From assembly GCF_019443445.1 (NCBI RefSeq), contig NZ_CP080378.1:1798001-1862000 (forward strand): DNA of 64,000 nt. The letters are read 5' to 3'. The position numbers and the translations under genes are program-made. This DNA is from Massilia sp. PAMC28688. GTDB lineage: Bacteria; Pseudomonadota; Gammaproteobacteria; Burkholderiales; Burkholderiaceae_D. Under the pieces are notes generated by a model. It ran no database searches and was not told where the DNA came from. It saw only the letters and a list, made by a program, of their open reading frames with translations. Shown here one piece after another: positions 38,041-46,665 of the stretch (the first letter of the stretch is position 1; the number at the start of each line of letters is the position of its first letter).

Positions 38041-39522
38041 ATGCGCCTGTTTGCAGCGAACTACCGCCTGCTGGGCTGGATCACGCTGATTCTGATCGGC
38101 GGCTTCATCACGACCACCGGGGCGGCCTTCGTCGCCTCGCGCGATGCCATCGAGCACAGCATCTCGCAGCAAGCCCTGCCCCTGACCGGCGACCTGATCC
38201 ACGCAGGCTTGCAAAAAGATATACTTTATCCCGTCTTCATTTCTTCCATGATGGCCCAAGACCCGGTGGTGCGCGACTGGCTGGCCGATGTCCGCAGCGA
38301 GCCGGCACTGATCCAGAGCTATCTGGACAATATCAAGCTCAAATACGGGACCGTGGCCAGCTTCATCGGTTCCGAACAGCGCCGCATGCTGTATCACACC
38401 TATGGCAGGCCGAACCCCATCGAGGAGGGACGCCAGCAGGACGAATGGTTTTTCCGCATGCGCGCCATGGCCGGCAAGGCTTACGAAACCAATATTGAAA
38501 TCGATGCCCAGTATTCGGGCCAGCCCACCCTGTTCCTCAACCACCGCGTCACCGACCGTACCGGCCTGTTCCTGGGCGTGGCGGGCGTGGCCATCACGCT
38601 CGACACCATGAACCAGGTGCTGGCGCGCTACCAGGCGCGCTACGAGCGCAAGATCTACTTCGTCAACGACAGTGGCAAGGTCATGCTTTCGGGGGTCATG
38701 CTGAACGAGGAGGAAAGTTCGCTCGAGCGGCGCTCCGGCATGAAGGCCATTGCGCCGGCCATCCTGAACCGCAGCACCACGCCGACCAGCCTGGCGTACC
38801 GCGACGGCCAGTCGGACGTGCTGGTCAACTCGCGTTATGTGCCGGAACTGAACTGGTACCTGGTGGTGGAACAGAGCGTGAGCGGCAACGGCGTGCCGCT
38901 GACCCGGCTGTTGACCATCAACTTCCTGATCAGCCTGGCCGTGACGCTGCTGGTGCTGGTGGTCACGCTGTTGACGGTCAACCGCTTCCAGCGGCGCCTG
39001 GAAAAGATGGCCACCACCGATGCCCTGACCGGCCTGCTGAACCGGCAGGCCTTGACGGTCCTGTTCCGCCAGAGCACCCTGGTGAGCAAGCGCAATGGCC
39101 AGCCGCTGTCAGCCATCCTGTTCGACATCGACCACTTCAAGAGTGTCAACGACCGCTTCGGCCACCTGGCCGGCGACTCGGTGATCCGCCAGGTGGCGGC
39201 CATTGCCCTGGAAGTGGTGCGCGAGAGCGACCTGGTGACACGCTGGGGCGGCGAGGAATACCTGGTGCTGCTGGGCGACTGCAAGCTGAGCAAGGCCATC
39301 ACGATGGCCGAGAACCTGCGCCGCCGGGTGGCCGAACATGATTTCGGCCTGCCCGGCGCGCCGGTCATCACGATCAGCCTGGGGGTGGCCCAGCATCGCG
39401 ACGATGAAAGCGAAAACGCCTTTTTCAAGCGCACCGACGACGCGCTGTACGGCGCCAAGCACGGCGGGCGCAATTACACCAACGCGTCCTACATTCACCC
39501 CCCGGCGCCGCAGCTGTTCTGA
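38041..39522 (+). CDS. diguanylate cyclase with periplasmic Cache-type sensor
   Basis: A 493-residue membrane enzyme that makes cyclic di-GMP. A first transmembrane helix (about 9-31), a large periplasmic Cache-like sensor (about 32-295), a second helix (about 299-320) and a GGDEF domain (about 330-485) follow in order. The active-site motif is GGEEY (403-407), an accepted variant. The inhibitory RxxD site is present as RESD five residues upstream, predicting product feedback. The domain begins with DALTGLLNR and has FDIDHFKSVND. The ligand is unknown. It probably forms a single-gene unit. Confidence 0.93.
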   Translation: MRLFAANYRLLGWITLILIGGFITTTGAAFVASRDAIEHSISQQALPLTGDLIHAGLQKDILYPVFISSMMAQDPVVRDWLADVRSEPALIQSYLDNIKLKYGTVASFIGSEQRRMLYHTYGRPNPIEEGRQQDEWFFRMRAMAGKAYETNIEIDAQYSGQPTLFLNHRVTDRTGLFLGVAGVAITLDTMNQVLARYQARYERKIYFVNDSGKVMLSGVMLNEEESSLERRSGMKAIAPAILNRSTTPTSLAYRDGQSDVLVNSRYVPELNWYLVVEQSVSGNGVPLTRLLTINFLISLAVTLLVLVVTLLTVNRFQRRLEKMATTDALTGLLNRQALTVLFRQSTLVSKRNGQPLSAILFDIDHFKSVNDRFGHLAGDSVIRQVAAIALEVVRESDLVTRWGGEEYLVLLGDCKLSKAITMAENLRRRVAEHDFGLPGAPVITISLGVAQHRDDESENAFFKRTDDALYGAKHGGRNYTNASYIHPPAPQLF

Positions 39523-40341
39523 CTAGCGGCGCGCCGCCAGCGCCACGGTGGCGCCGGCCAGGGCACGGTACAAGTCCCCGCTGGCGCCATCCCAGGCATC
39601 GAGCGCCTGCTGCTGGCGCGCCACCGTGGCCATGTCGCCGCGCGCAATGGGTCCCGTCAATGCCTGTTCCGGCCCCAGGCGCAGTACATTGTCCAGCGTT
39701 TCGGCGGCCAGCGGCGCGGCCAGTGCGCGTGCCACGTCCGGCGGCACCCCGGCTGCCTGCCAGGCGCGCAGCGCGGCGTCCAGCACCGTGACCAGGTAAT
39801 TGGACGCAAACACCGAGGCCGCGTGGTATACCGTCTTGGCGGCGGCGTCGATCTGCACCGTACGTGCGCCAATGGCGGCCAGGGGTCCTGCCAGCAGCGC
39901 GAGCGCGGCGGCATCGCCCTCGATGCCGCAGAAGGTGGGGGCAAAGTGCGCTGCCACATGCGCCGGGTCGGCAAAACTGCGTACCGGATGCACGCTGGCC
40001 GTCAGTGCGCCGGCGCCAGCCGCCGCGGCCAGCTCGGCGGACGCTTTGGCGCCGCTGCAGTGGAACACCACGCTGCCGGCAATGTGGGGCAGCGCCGCCA
40101 GCCGGTCGCAGACAGGCGCGATCTGGTCATCGGCCACGGCCAGCATCCAGCACTGCGCCGGGCGCATGTGCGCCAGCGCCGACACTGCCAGTCCGGCCCC
40201 CATGAACCGGACCGCGTCCACGGCGCTGGCCGGGGAGCGGGTTAGCACATCCTGCACCGCCAAGGTGCCGCTGCCGGCAAACAGGCGCCCAAGCACACGC
40301 CCCACCTTGCCGGCGCCGATGATATTGAGGGTGGGCGCCAT
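39523..40341 (-). CDS. Rossmann-fold protein with DUF2520 domain
   Basis: A 272-residue NAD(P)-binding protein. The N-terminal Rossmann segment NIIGAGKVGRVLGRLF (5-20) is followed by VADDQIAPVC and FHCSGA; the C-terminal helical DUF2520 domain begins near residue 140 (FAPTFCGIEGD) and contains YHAASVFASNYLVTV. The fold resembles 6-phosphogluconate/hydroxyisobutyrate dehydrogenases. The substrate is not known. The ATG at 40341 overlaps the DUF924 gene stop in ATGA. Confidence 0.88.
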   Translation of the reverse strand: MAPTLNIIGAGKVGRVLGRLFAGSGTLAVQDVLTRSPASAVDAVRFMGAGLAVSALAHMRPAQCWMLAVADDQIAPVCDRLAALPHIAGSVVFHCSGAKASAELAAAAGAGALTASVHPVRSFADPAHVAAHFAPTFCGIEGDAAALALLAGPLAAIGARTVQIDAAAKTVYHAASVFASNYLVTVLDAALRAWQAAGVPPDVARALAAPLAAETLDNVLRLGPEQALTGPIARGDMATVARQQQALDAWDGASGDLYRALAGATVALAARR

Positions 40342-40919
40342 CAGAAACCGGCGCCGGGCAGTGCCAGGTATGCCAGTTCCTCGGCGCTGCTGGCCCGTCC
40401 CAGGATGGGATTTCGGTGGGGGAAGCGGCCAAAGCGCGCGATCACGCCGCGGTGGCGATGCGCGTAGTCGAGCGCCTGTTCGAAGCCGGGGTGCTCGGCC
40501 GCCAGGGCCGTAAACAGCGTCACCGACTGCTCCTGCATGTGGGCATCCTCCGCGTGCTCGAACGGCATGTAGGCAAACCAGCGCTGCATGGGACTCAATT
40601 GCAGGTGTTGGCCGGAATCGACCAGCTGGCGCGCGGCCGCCAGCGCCAGCGCATCGCCCGCAAATGCGGCCGGCTGGCCGCGCGCCGCATTGCGGGTGAA
40701 CTGGTCGAGCACGAGGATGCGCGCCAGCGTGCCTTGCGGGCCCTCGGTATCCCACTCGCGCAGGCCGCCGGCCACGGCCTGCTGGATCAGGCCTGCGAAT
40801 CGCTCTTCGATGGCGGCGTCAAAGGCGTCATCCTTCTTGAACCATTCCTGGCGCGGCTGGCCGTGGCCCGGGTCGGACGGCGGTAAAAACCAGAAATCGA
40901 GAATCTGCTGCGCTGTCAT
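40341..40919 (-). CDS. DUF924 family protein
   Basis: A 192-residue helical protein of unknown function. DUF924 is recognised from ILDFWFLPPSDPGHG at the N-terminus, LARILVLDQFTRNAARG in the middle and the aromatic C-terminal RFGRFPHRNPILGR. No signal or membrane segment. It is 26 bp downstream of the MgtC-family gene and overlaps the DUF2520 gene by 1 codon end (ATGA), so the three are likely co-transcribed. Confidence 0.85.
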   Translation of the reverse strand: MTAQQILDFWFLPPSDPGHGQPRQEWFKKDDAFDAAIEERFAGLIQQAVAGGLREWDTEGPQGTLARILVLDQFTRNAARGQPAAFAGDALALAAARQLVDSGQHLQLSPMQRWFAYMPFEHAEDAHMQEQSVTLFTALAAEHPGFEQALDYAHRHRGVIARFGRFPHRNPILGRASSAEELAYLALPGAGF

Positions 40920-40945
40920 GGCGCGTCCTTTAGGTTGGTGGTGGT

Positions 40946-41692
40946 CTAGTTGCGCGCGTGCGACACCTGGAAGCTGTCGATGCCGGCGAACGCGGCCAGT
41001 TCGGAGGCCAGCTCGGGCAGCGGCGCGCCGCTTTTCTTGGACAGGGCCAGCGCCACGAAGCGCCATTCCTGCATGCCGTTGACGCTGCCGATGGTAAGCG
41101 AGCCGCCGGCAATGGTGTAGCCGCGCTGCAGGGCGATGCTGCGCAGCTTGTCCATGCGGGGCGCGAAATCGGGCTTGAAGCGCATCATGATGGCCACTGC
41201 ATGGCGTGACGGCAGCCATGCTTCGATCTTGGACAGATAGATCATGATCATGGCCGCGAAAAACGCCAGTCCCATGGCCGCCAGGTAGAAGCCCACACCC
41301 ACCAGCACCCCGATCACCGAGGACGTCCAGATCGAGGCGGCAGTTGTCAGGCCGCTGATGTTGAAGCCTTCGCGCATGATGACGCCCGCGCCCAGAAAGC
41401 CGATGCCAGTCACAATGCCCTGGATCACGCGGGTGGGGTCGACCGACATCATGAGCGAGTCGCTGCTGCCGCCGAACCAGAAACCCGGATAGCCGCTCAC
41501 GATGGTCAGCGCGCACGACGCCATGCATACCAGGCCATAGGTACGCATGCCTGCCGCGCGCCCGTGGTAAGAACGCTCGTAGCCGACCAGCAGGCCAAGC
41601 AGGAGTGCCCCCGCCAGGTGCAGCAGGATGACGAGATTGGTGCCGATTTCCGGCGCCGACCAGTAGGAGGCAATCAGTTCGGACGTAAGCAT
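40946..41692 (-). CDS. MgtC/SapB family membrane protein
   Basis: A 248-residue protein with about five N-terminal transmembrane helices carrying the MgtC signature (LLGLLVGYERSYHGRAAGMRTYGLVC and GFLGAGVIMREG), and a soluble C-terminal domain (about 165-248) resembling the ACT-like domain of MgtC. Homologues are linked to growth at low magnesium and to virulence; the exact role here is unknown. Confidence 0.9.
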   Translation of the reverse strand: MLTSELIASYWSAPEIGTNLVILLHLAGALLLGLLVGYERSYHGRAAGMRTYGLVCMASCALTIVSGYPGFWFGGSSDSLMMSVDPTRVIQGIVTGIGFLGAGVIMREGFNISGLTTAASIWTSSVIGVLVGVGFYLAAMGLAFFAAMIMIYLSKIEAWLPSRHAVAIMMRFKPDFAPRMDKLRSIALQRGYTIAGGSLTIGSVNGMQEWRFVALALSKKSGAPLPELASELAAFAGIDSFQVSHARN

Positions 41693-41708
41693 GCTTTTCC
41701 CTTTCGTG

Positions 41709-41726
41709 GCGCCAGCGCACTGGCGC
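41709..41726. promoter_or_regulatory. hairpin between the 88-aa gene and mgtC-family gene
   Basis: GCGCCA and TGGCGC flank GCGCAC, a perfect 6-bp inverted repeat in the 48-bp gap. No T-run follows it in the direction of transcription, so attenuation or termination is only a possibility. Confidence 0.25.
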
Positions 41727-41740
41727 GCATCCTGCTGACC

Positions 41741-42007
41741 TTATTGTTGCGGTTTTTTCTTGACCAGCTGCTTTTCAAAAGCGACGTCATACTTGCTCAC
41801 ACGCCGCACTTCCTGCGGGCCGAGCTTTTTGACAAAGGCGACGAATGCGTCGAGCTCGAGCGGCTCGCACAACGGCGGACCGCCAGGTTCCTCGGACAGG
41901 AAAAACAGGCCGTCGCCGGTGCGCGCCATGGAGTAGCCGGGGTTGCCGGTGCGTTCCTTGAGGCGGTCGACCGCGCTGCTGGCGCGGGTGGAGCGTGCAG
42001 TTGACAT
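41741..42007 (-). CDS. small conserved hypothetical protein, 88 aa
   Basis: An 88-residue basic protein with no recognised domain. Two parts are visible: a polar N-terminal arm and a compact segment GYSMARTGDGLFFLSEEPGGPPLCEPLELDAFVAFVKKL. Its ATG at 42007 overlaps the stop codon of the aminopeptidase gene by one base (TGATG), so its translation is probably coupled to it. The long C-terminal Lys tail (KQLVKKKPQQ) may bind nucleic acid, but that is speculation. Confidence 0.6.
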   Translation of the reverse strand: MSTARSTRASSAVDRLKERTGNPGYSMARTGDGLFFLSEEPGGPPLCEPLELDAFVAFVKKLGPQEVRRVSKYDVAFEKQLVKKKPQQ

Positions 42008-43824
42008 CAGAATTCCCTCGTTCGTTCTTCGAGCCAGCGCGCGGCATCGCCGGCGACGTGTGGCGCCAGGCGGGCGCGCACCACGCCGTGATAATCGTTG
42101 ATCCATGCCAGTTCGTCGGCGCGCAGCAGTGCGCGGTCCAGGCAGCGCGTGTCGATGGGACACAGCGTGAGCGTTTCAAAGCGCAGGAAGTCGCCAAACT
42201 CCGTGGTCCCGGCATGCCGGTTCAGTACCAGGTTCTCGATCCGGATACCCCAGCGTCCCGGCCGGTAAATGCCAGGCTCGATGGAAGTGATCATGCCGGC
42301 CTCCATGGCCGTATGGGGCTCGGGCATGGTGGACGGCGAGATCGATTGCGGGCCTTCGTGGACATTGAGGAAAAAGCCAACCCCGTGCCCGGTGCCGTGG
42401 CCATAGTCGATGCCGGCCGACCAGATCGGCGCGCGCGCAATCGCATCGAGCAGGGGCGAGCGCACCCCGCGCGGAAACTGGGCCGCCGACAGGGCAATGA
42501 GGCCCTTGAGCACCAGCGTGAAGTCGCGCCGGTGCGCCGCCGTGATGGTGCCCACCGGGACCACGCGCGTGATATCGGTGGTGCCGCCCAGGTACTGCCC
42601 GCCCGAGTCAATCAGCAGCAGGCCGTCGCCCTCGATGACGGCGTGCGACGGCGCCGTGGCGCGGTAGTGGATGATGGCGCCGTTGGCATTGAAGCCGGCA
42701 ATGGTGCCAAAGCTCGGGCTGACAAAGCCCGGCCGGCGCGCACGCGCCGCCGTGATCCGCTCATCGATCGCCAGTTCCGTGAGAGGCGCGCGCGCCGGGT
42801 CGCCCAGCTGCGCCTCGAGCCAGGCAAAAAATTCGCACAGGGCTGCGCCATCTTGCTCCATGGTGGCGCGCACATGGGCCGCTTCCACCTCATCCTTGCG
42901 CGACTTGGCCAGGGTGGACGGATTGATCGATTCAATGACCGTGGCACCGGGGCCGACCGCTTCGCGCATGCCGGCCGTGACGCGGCGCGGGTCGATCAGC
43001 AATACCGTGCCCGCGCCCAGGCTGGAAAGGGTGGGCGCGGCGTCGCCGTAGGTGGCCACTTCCACGCCGTCGGCCATGAGGCGCTGGCGCAGCTCCGGGC
43101 CGATCTTGGATTCACCCACAAACACGGTGGCGCCCTGGGGACCTATGAGCGCGTGGGCCAGGAACACCGGGTTGTAGGTCACATCGGCACCGCGCAGGTT
43201 GAACAGCCACGCAACATCGTCGAGCGTGGAGATGAAGTGATGGGTCGCGCCCAAGGCAGCCATGGCGGCGCGAACTGCCGCCAGCTTGCCGGTACGGTTG
43301 ATGGTGGCATACGGCGGCGCGTGCTCGATCACGGCGTCGGGCGGGAGGCCCGGACGCTCGTGCCAGAACGCGTCGAGCAGGTCGATGTCGGTGCGCAGGC
43401 CAATGCCCCGCGCTTCAAGCGCCGCCTGCAGCGCGCGCGCGGTGGCAAGGCCCAGCACGCGCGCGTCCACCGCCACCGTCTGGCGCGGCTGCAGCGTCTC
43501 GGCCAGCCAGTCGATATGCTGCAGGCTGTTCCCGGACGGGATTTTCATGAGCGCGATGCCGCTGCCCTCCAATTCTGTCTCGGCCTGGGTCCAGTAGCGA
43601 TTATCGGTCCAGACGCCGGCAAAATCGGCGGTGGCAATGAAGGTGCCGACCGAGCCGGTGAAGCCGGACAGCCATTCGCGGCCCTTCCAGTGCGCCGGCA
43701 GATATTCGGACAAATGCGGGTCGCTCGAAGGCACGATCAGGGCGTCGATTCCTTCACGGCGCATGGCGTCGCGCAGCTGCTGCAGGCGGGCTGCGCGCGT
43801 GCTCGGGGTGGCAGATGTAGGCAT
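42007..43824 (-). CDS. aminopeptidase P family protein (Xaa-Pro aminopeptidase, long form)
   Basis: A 605-residue two-metal peptidase of family M24 that removes the residue before proline. Two creatinase-like N-terminal domains (about 1-300) precede the pita-bread catalytic domain. Metal ligands are visible in DSGGQYLGGTTDITR (two Asp), HGTGHGVGFFLNVHEGP (His), ITSIEPGIY (Glu) and IRIENLVL (Glu). The length matches the long cytosolic form rather than the 440-residue E. coli PepP. Start ATG 43824 rather than the TTG at 43830. Confidence 0.92.
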   Translation of the reverse strand: MPTSATPSTRAARLQQLRDAMRREGIDALIVPSSDPHLSEYLPAHWKGREWLSGFTGSVGTFIATADFAGVWTDNRYWTQAETELEGSGIALMKIPSGNSLQHIDWLAETLQPRQTVAVDARVLGLATARALQAALEARGIGLRTDIDLLDAFWHERPGLPPDAVIEHAPPYATINRTGKLAAVRAAMAALGATHHFISTLDDVAWLFNLRGADVTYNPVFLAHALIGPQGATVFVGESKIGPELRQRLMADGVEVATYGDAAPTLSSLGAGTVLLIDPRRVTAGMREAVGPGATVIESINPSTLAKSRKDEVEAAHVRATMEQDGAALCEFFAWLEAQLGDPARAPLTELAIDERITAARARRPGFVSPSFGTIAGFNANGAIIHYRATAPSHAVIEGDGLLLIDSGGQYLGGTTDITRVVPVGTITAAHRRDFTLVLKGLIALSAAQFPRGVRSPLLDAIARAPIWSAGIDYGHGTGHGVGFFLNVHEGPQSISPSTMPEPHTAMEAGMITSIEPGIYRPGRWGIRIENLVLNRHAGTTEFGDFLRFETLTLCPIDTRCLDRALLRADELAWINDYHGVVRARLAPHVAGDAARWLEERTREF

Positions 43825-43893
43825 GGGCAAAAACTCGGGTTGGTCAGTCTGGCTCGCTCAACATCCATCATAACTCCAAAGGGGAAAAAACCC

Positions 43894-44580
43894 TCACGCC
43901 TGGAAGTGGCGCAGCCCTTCCAGGTCCAGCACCCGGATGCCGCCGTAATCGAGCCGCAGCAGCCCTTCCCGCTCCAGCAGCTGCAAGGCCTGGTTGGCGC
44001 GCTGGCGCGAGGCGCCCGACAGGTAGCCGATTTCTTCCTGCGAGATCTGCACCACCTTTTCCAGGCCCGGGTACAGGTGCGAATTGAACATGGCGGCCAG
44101 GCAGCGCGCCACCCGGGTGTCGATATCGAGCGTGCGGTCGTTTTCGACCAGCCCGATGAACTGTCCGAGGCGCTCGTTGAGCTGCATGAGCAAAAAGCGG
44201 TTGAAGGGCAGCGACCCTTCGAGCAGCCACTCGAAGGTCGCACGCGGCATGCGGGCCACGCGGGTGTCGCGCAGGGCCATCACATCGTATTTGCGAAACT
44301 GGTCCTTGAGCAGCGAGCCCTCGCCGAACCAGCCACCGGGCGGCACGCCGGCAAAGGTGACGTTCTTGCCGTCGGGGGAAAAATTGTTGATCTTGACCAG
44401 GCCATCGATAATCCCCACCCAGTTTTCCAGCGCTTCACCCTTGCGGCATACGAAACCGCCCTTGGGCACGAACTGCTCGAAACAGTCGGCTTCCACCCGC
44501 GCCATCTCCGCTGCCGTGAGGGCGCGCGCCCAGATCGTGGAACGCAGGTGGTCAATCAAAGTCTGGGTCGGTAAGGTCAT
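43894..44580 (-). CDS. Crp/Fnr family transcriptional regulator
   Basis: A 228-residue regulator with an N-terminal cyclic-nucleotide-binding-like beta barrel (about 25-130, KGGFVCRKGEALENWVGI and FGEGSLLKD) and a C-terminal helix-turn-helix (about 165-215, EEIGYLSGASRQRANQALQLLEREGLL). Fnr-type iron-sulfur cysteines are not arranged at the N-terminus, so oxygen sensing by a cluster is unlikely; the ligand is unknown. It is divergent from the CoA-ligase/ABC transporter operon and is the obvious candidate regulator of it. Confidence 0.92.
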   Translation of the reverse strand: MTLPTQTLIDHLRSTIWARALTAAEMARVEADCFEQFVPKGGFVCRKGEALENWVGIIDGLVKINNFSPDGKNVTFAGVPPGGWFGEGSLLKDQFRKYDVMALRDTRVARMPRATFEWLLEGSLPFNRFLLMQLNERLGQFIGLVENDRTLDIDTRVARCLAAMFNSHLYPGLEKVVQISQEEIGYLSGASRQRANQALQLLEREGLLRLDYGGIRVLDLEGLRHFQA

Positions 44581-44635
44581 GGTCTTTTTTCATGGGGGCC
44601 GTGGTTTGTGCAACGCAGCATCGAAAGTGGCGCAA

Positions 44636-44653
44636 TTGTCGTGCAAAAGACAA
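44636..44653. promoter_or_regulatory. candidate operator for the Crp/Fnr-type regulator
   Basis: TTGTC (44636-44640) and GACAA (44649-44653) form a perfect inverted repeat with an 8-bp spacer. The centre, 44644.5, is 41.5 bp upstream of the start predicted from the -10 box at 44674, the position of class II activator sites. Confidence 0.45.
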
Positions 44654-44673
44654 CCTGCACATCAAACGCACGC

Positions 44674-44679
44674 TAATAT
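44674..44679 (+). promoter_or_regulatory. -10 box of the CoA-ligase/ABC operon
   Basis: TAATAT, 31 bp upstream of the GTG start of the acyl-CoA synthetase. The expected -35 position has no TTGACA-like sequence, which fits an activator-dependent promoter. Confidence 0.4.
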
Positions 44680-44709
44680 CATCACACAAAAAAAACGAGG
44701 GGACGAACG

Positions 44710-46665
44710 GTGAACACAAGCGACGGCCTGGAACTGCATACTTTTCCGCGGCGCCTGATCGCGCACGGCCAGGTACGCGGCCAGCGCCCCGCCTTCCGCG
44801 AGAAATACCTCGGCATCTGGCAGACCTGGAACTGGAGCGAGGTCAATGCCCAAGTGCGCGCGCTCGCTTGCGGCCTGGCCTCGCTCGGCTTCAAGCGCGG
44901 CATGAACCTGGCCATTATCGGCGATAACCGCCCGCGCCTGTACTGGGCCATGCTCGCGGCCCAGTGCATCGGCGGCGTGCCGGTGCCTTTATACCAGGAC
45001 GCCCCGGCGGGCGACATGGCGTACGTACTGACCGACGCCGACATCGCCTTTGCGGTCGTGGAAGACCAGGAACAGGTCGACAAAATGCTGGAACTGCAGG
45101 CCCAGTGCCCGCAGCTGCGCCATATCATTTATGAAGACGAACGCGGGATGCGTCATTACAAGGACGATGCTCTGCTGCCGCTGGCCAGGCTGCAGGAACT
45201 GGGGCGCGCCTGGGACAGCGCCAATCCCGGCGCCTTTGATGCCGCCGTCAAGGCCGGCCAGGGCAGCGACACGGCCATCATCCTGTACACCTCCGGCACC
45301 ACCGGCAAACCGAAGGGCGTATGCCAGTCGCATGCATCCCTGATCGCGGCCGGTACCGGCGGCGTGGGCTTTGACAAGCTGACCGAGCGCGAAGACATCC
45401 TGTCCTACCTGCCCATGGCCTGGGTGGGCGACTGCCTGTTCTCCATGGCGCAGGCACTGGTGGCAGGCTTCACGGTCAACTGTCCCGAGTCGGGCGACAC
45501 GGTACTAACAGACCTGCGTGAAATAGGACCCACGTATTATTTTGCGCCGCCGCGCGTGTTCGAGAACATGCTCACCACCGTCATGATCCGCATGGAAGAC
45601 GCGGGCGCCATCAAGCGCCGCATGTTCCACTTTTTCATGGACGTGGCCAGGCGCTGCGGCGCCGCCATTTTGGATGGCAAGCCGGTGGCAGCGGGTGACC
45701 GCGCCCTGTACGCTGTGGGCAGGGTCCTGGTGTACGGACCGCTGAAAAATGTACTGGGTCTGTCGCGGGTGCGGGTGGCCTACACGGCCGGCGCCGCGAT
45801 CGGCCCGGACCTGTTTCGCTTTTACCGCTCCATTGGCGTCAATCTCAAGCAGTTGTACGGCTCCACCGAAACCTGCGCCTACGTGTGCCTGCAGCCGGAC
45901 GGGAACATCAAGTTTGACAGCGTGGGTCTGCCGGCGCCGGGCGTGGAGGTCAGGCTGGGCGACAATGGCGAAGTACTGGTAAAGTCGGCGGCCACCATGG
46001 ACGGCTACTTCAGGCGCCCGGAAGCGACCGCCGAAGTCATTGACGCCGACGGCTACTTTCACACCGGCGACGCGGGCGTGTTCGATGCCGACGGCCACCT
46101 CAAGATCATCGACCGCGCCGCAGATGTGGGCAAGATGCGCTCCGGGACCATCTTCGCGCCCAACTACATCGAGAACAAGCTCAAATTTTTCCCGTTCATT
46201 AAAGAAGCCGTGGCCTTTGGCGACGGCCGCGAACAGGTGTGCGCATTCATCAATATCGACATGGAAGCCGTCGGCAACTGGGCCGAGCGGCGCAATATCG
46301 CCTATGCCGGCTACACCGACCTGGCCGCCCACGCCACCACCTATGAGCTGATCAAGGAATGCGTGGAAAAGGTCAACGCCGACCTGGCGGCCGAGGCGCT
46401 GATGGGCGAGACCCAGATTCACCGCTTCCTGGTGCTGCACAAGGAACTCGATCCGGACGACGATGAACTGACGCGCACGCGCAAGGTGCGGCGCAAGTTC
46501 ATCGCCGAAAAATATGCGGTGCTGATCGATGCCCTGTACAGCGGCAAGCCGAGCCAGTTCATCAGCACCCAGGTCAAGTTCGAGGATGGCCGCAGCGGCA
46601 TGGTCAGCGCCGACCTGCGCATCTGCGACGCTGTCACCTATCCCATCATCGCGAGGGCAGCGTGA
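44710..46665 (+). CDS. AMP-forming acyl-CoA synthetase (long-chain fatty acid-CoA ligase type)
   Basis: A 651-residue adenylate-forming enzyme that couples an organic acid to CoA. Motifs are ILYTSGTTGKPKG (the ATP-binding A3 loop), the segment YGSTETCAYV (A5) and YFHTGDAG (A7). It is of the long form related to FadD15/bubblegum-type synthetases with an insertion before the C-terminal domain. The start is GTG 44710 with GAGGGGA upstream. It leads an operon with a Liv-type importer, so the substrate is probably an imported acid. Its TGA overlaps the GTG of the next gene. Confidence 0.9.
   Translation: MNTSDGLELHTFPRRLIAHGQVRGQRPAFREKYLGIWQTWNWSEVNAQVRALACGLASLGFKRGMNLAIIGDNRPRLYWAMLAAQCIGGVPVPLYQDAPAGDMAYVLTDADIAFAVVEDQEQVDKMLELQAQCPQLRHIIYEDERGMRHYKDDALLPLARLQELGRAWDSANPGAFDAAVKAGQGSDTAIILYTSGTTGKPKGVCQSHASLIAAGTGGVGFDKLTEREDILSYLPMAWVGDCLFSMAQALVAGFTVNCPESGDTVLTDLREIGPTYYFAPPRVFENMLTTVMIRMEDAGAIKRRMFHFFMDVARRCGAAILDGKPVAAGDRALYAVGRVLVYGPLKNVLGLSRVRVAYTAGAAIGPDLFRFYRSIGVNLKQLYGSTETCAYVCLQPDGNIKFDSVGLPAPGVEVRLGDNGEVLVKSAATMDGYFRRPEATAEVIDADGYFHTGDAGVFDADGHLKIIDRAADVGKMRSGTIFAPNYIENKLKFFPFIKEAVAFGDGREQVCAFINIDMEAVGNWAERRNIAYAGYTDLAAHATTYELIKECVEKVNADLAAEALMGETQIHRFLVLHKELDPDDDELTRTRKVRRKFIAEKYAVLIDALYSGKPSQFISTQVKFEDGRSGMVSADLRICDAVTYPIIARAA

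Noticed and set aside
41995..44574. 859-codon open frame on the plus strand
   Set aside because: It is antisense to the aminopeptidase P and Crp/Fnr-type genes, whose proteins show full sets of motifs. Its own product has no recognisable domain and the composition expected from the reverse of high-GC coding sequence.
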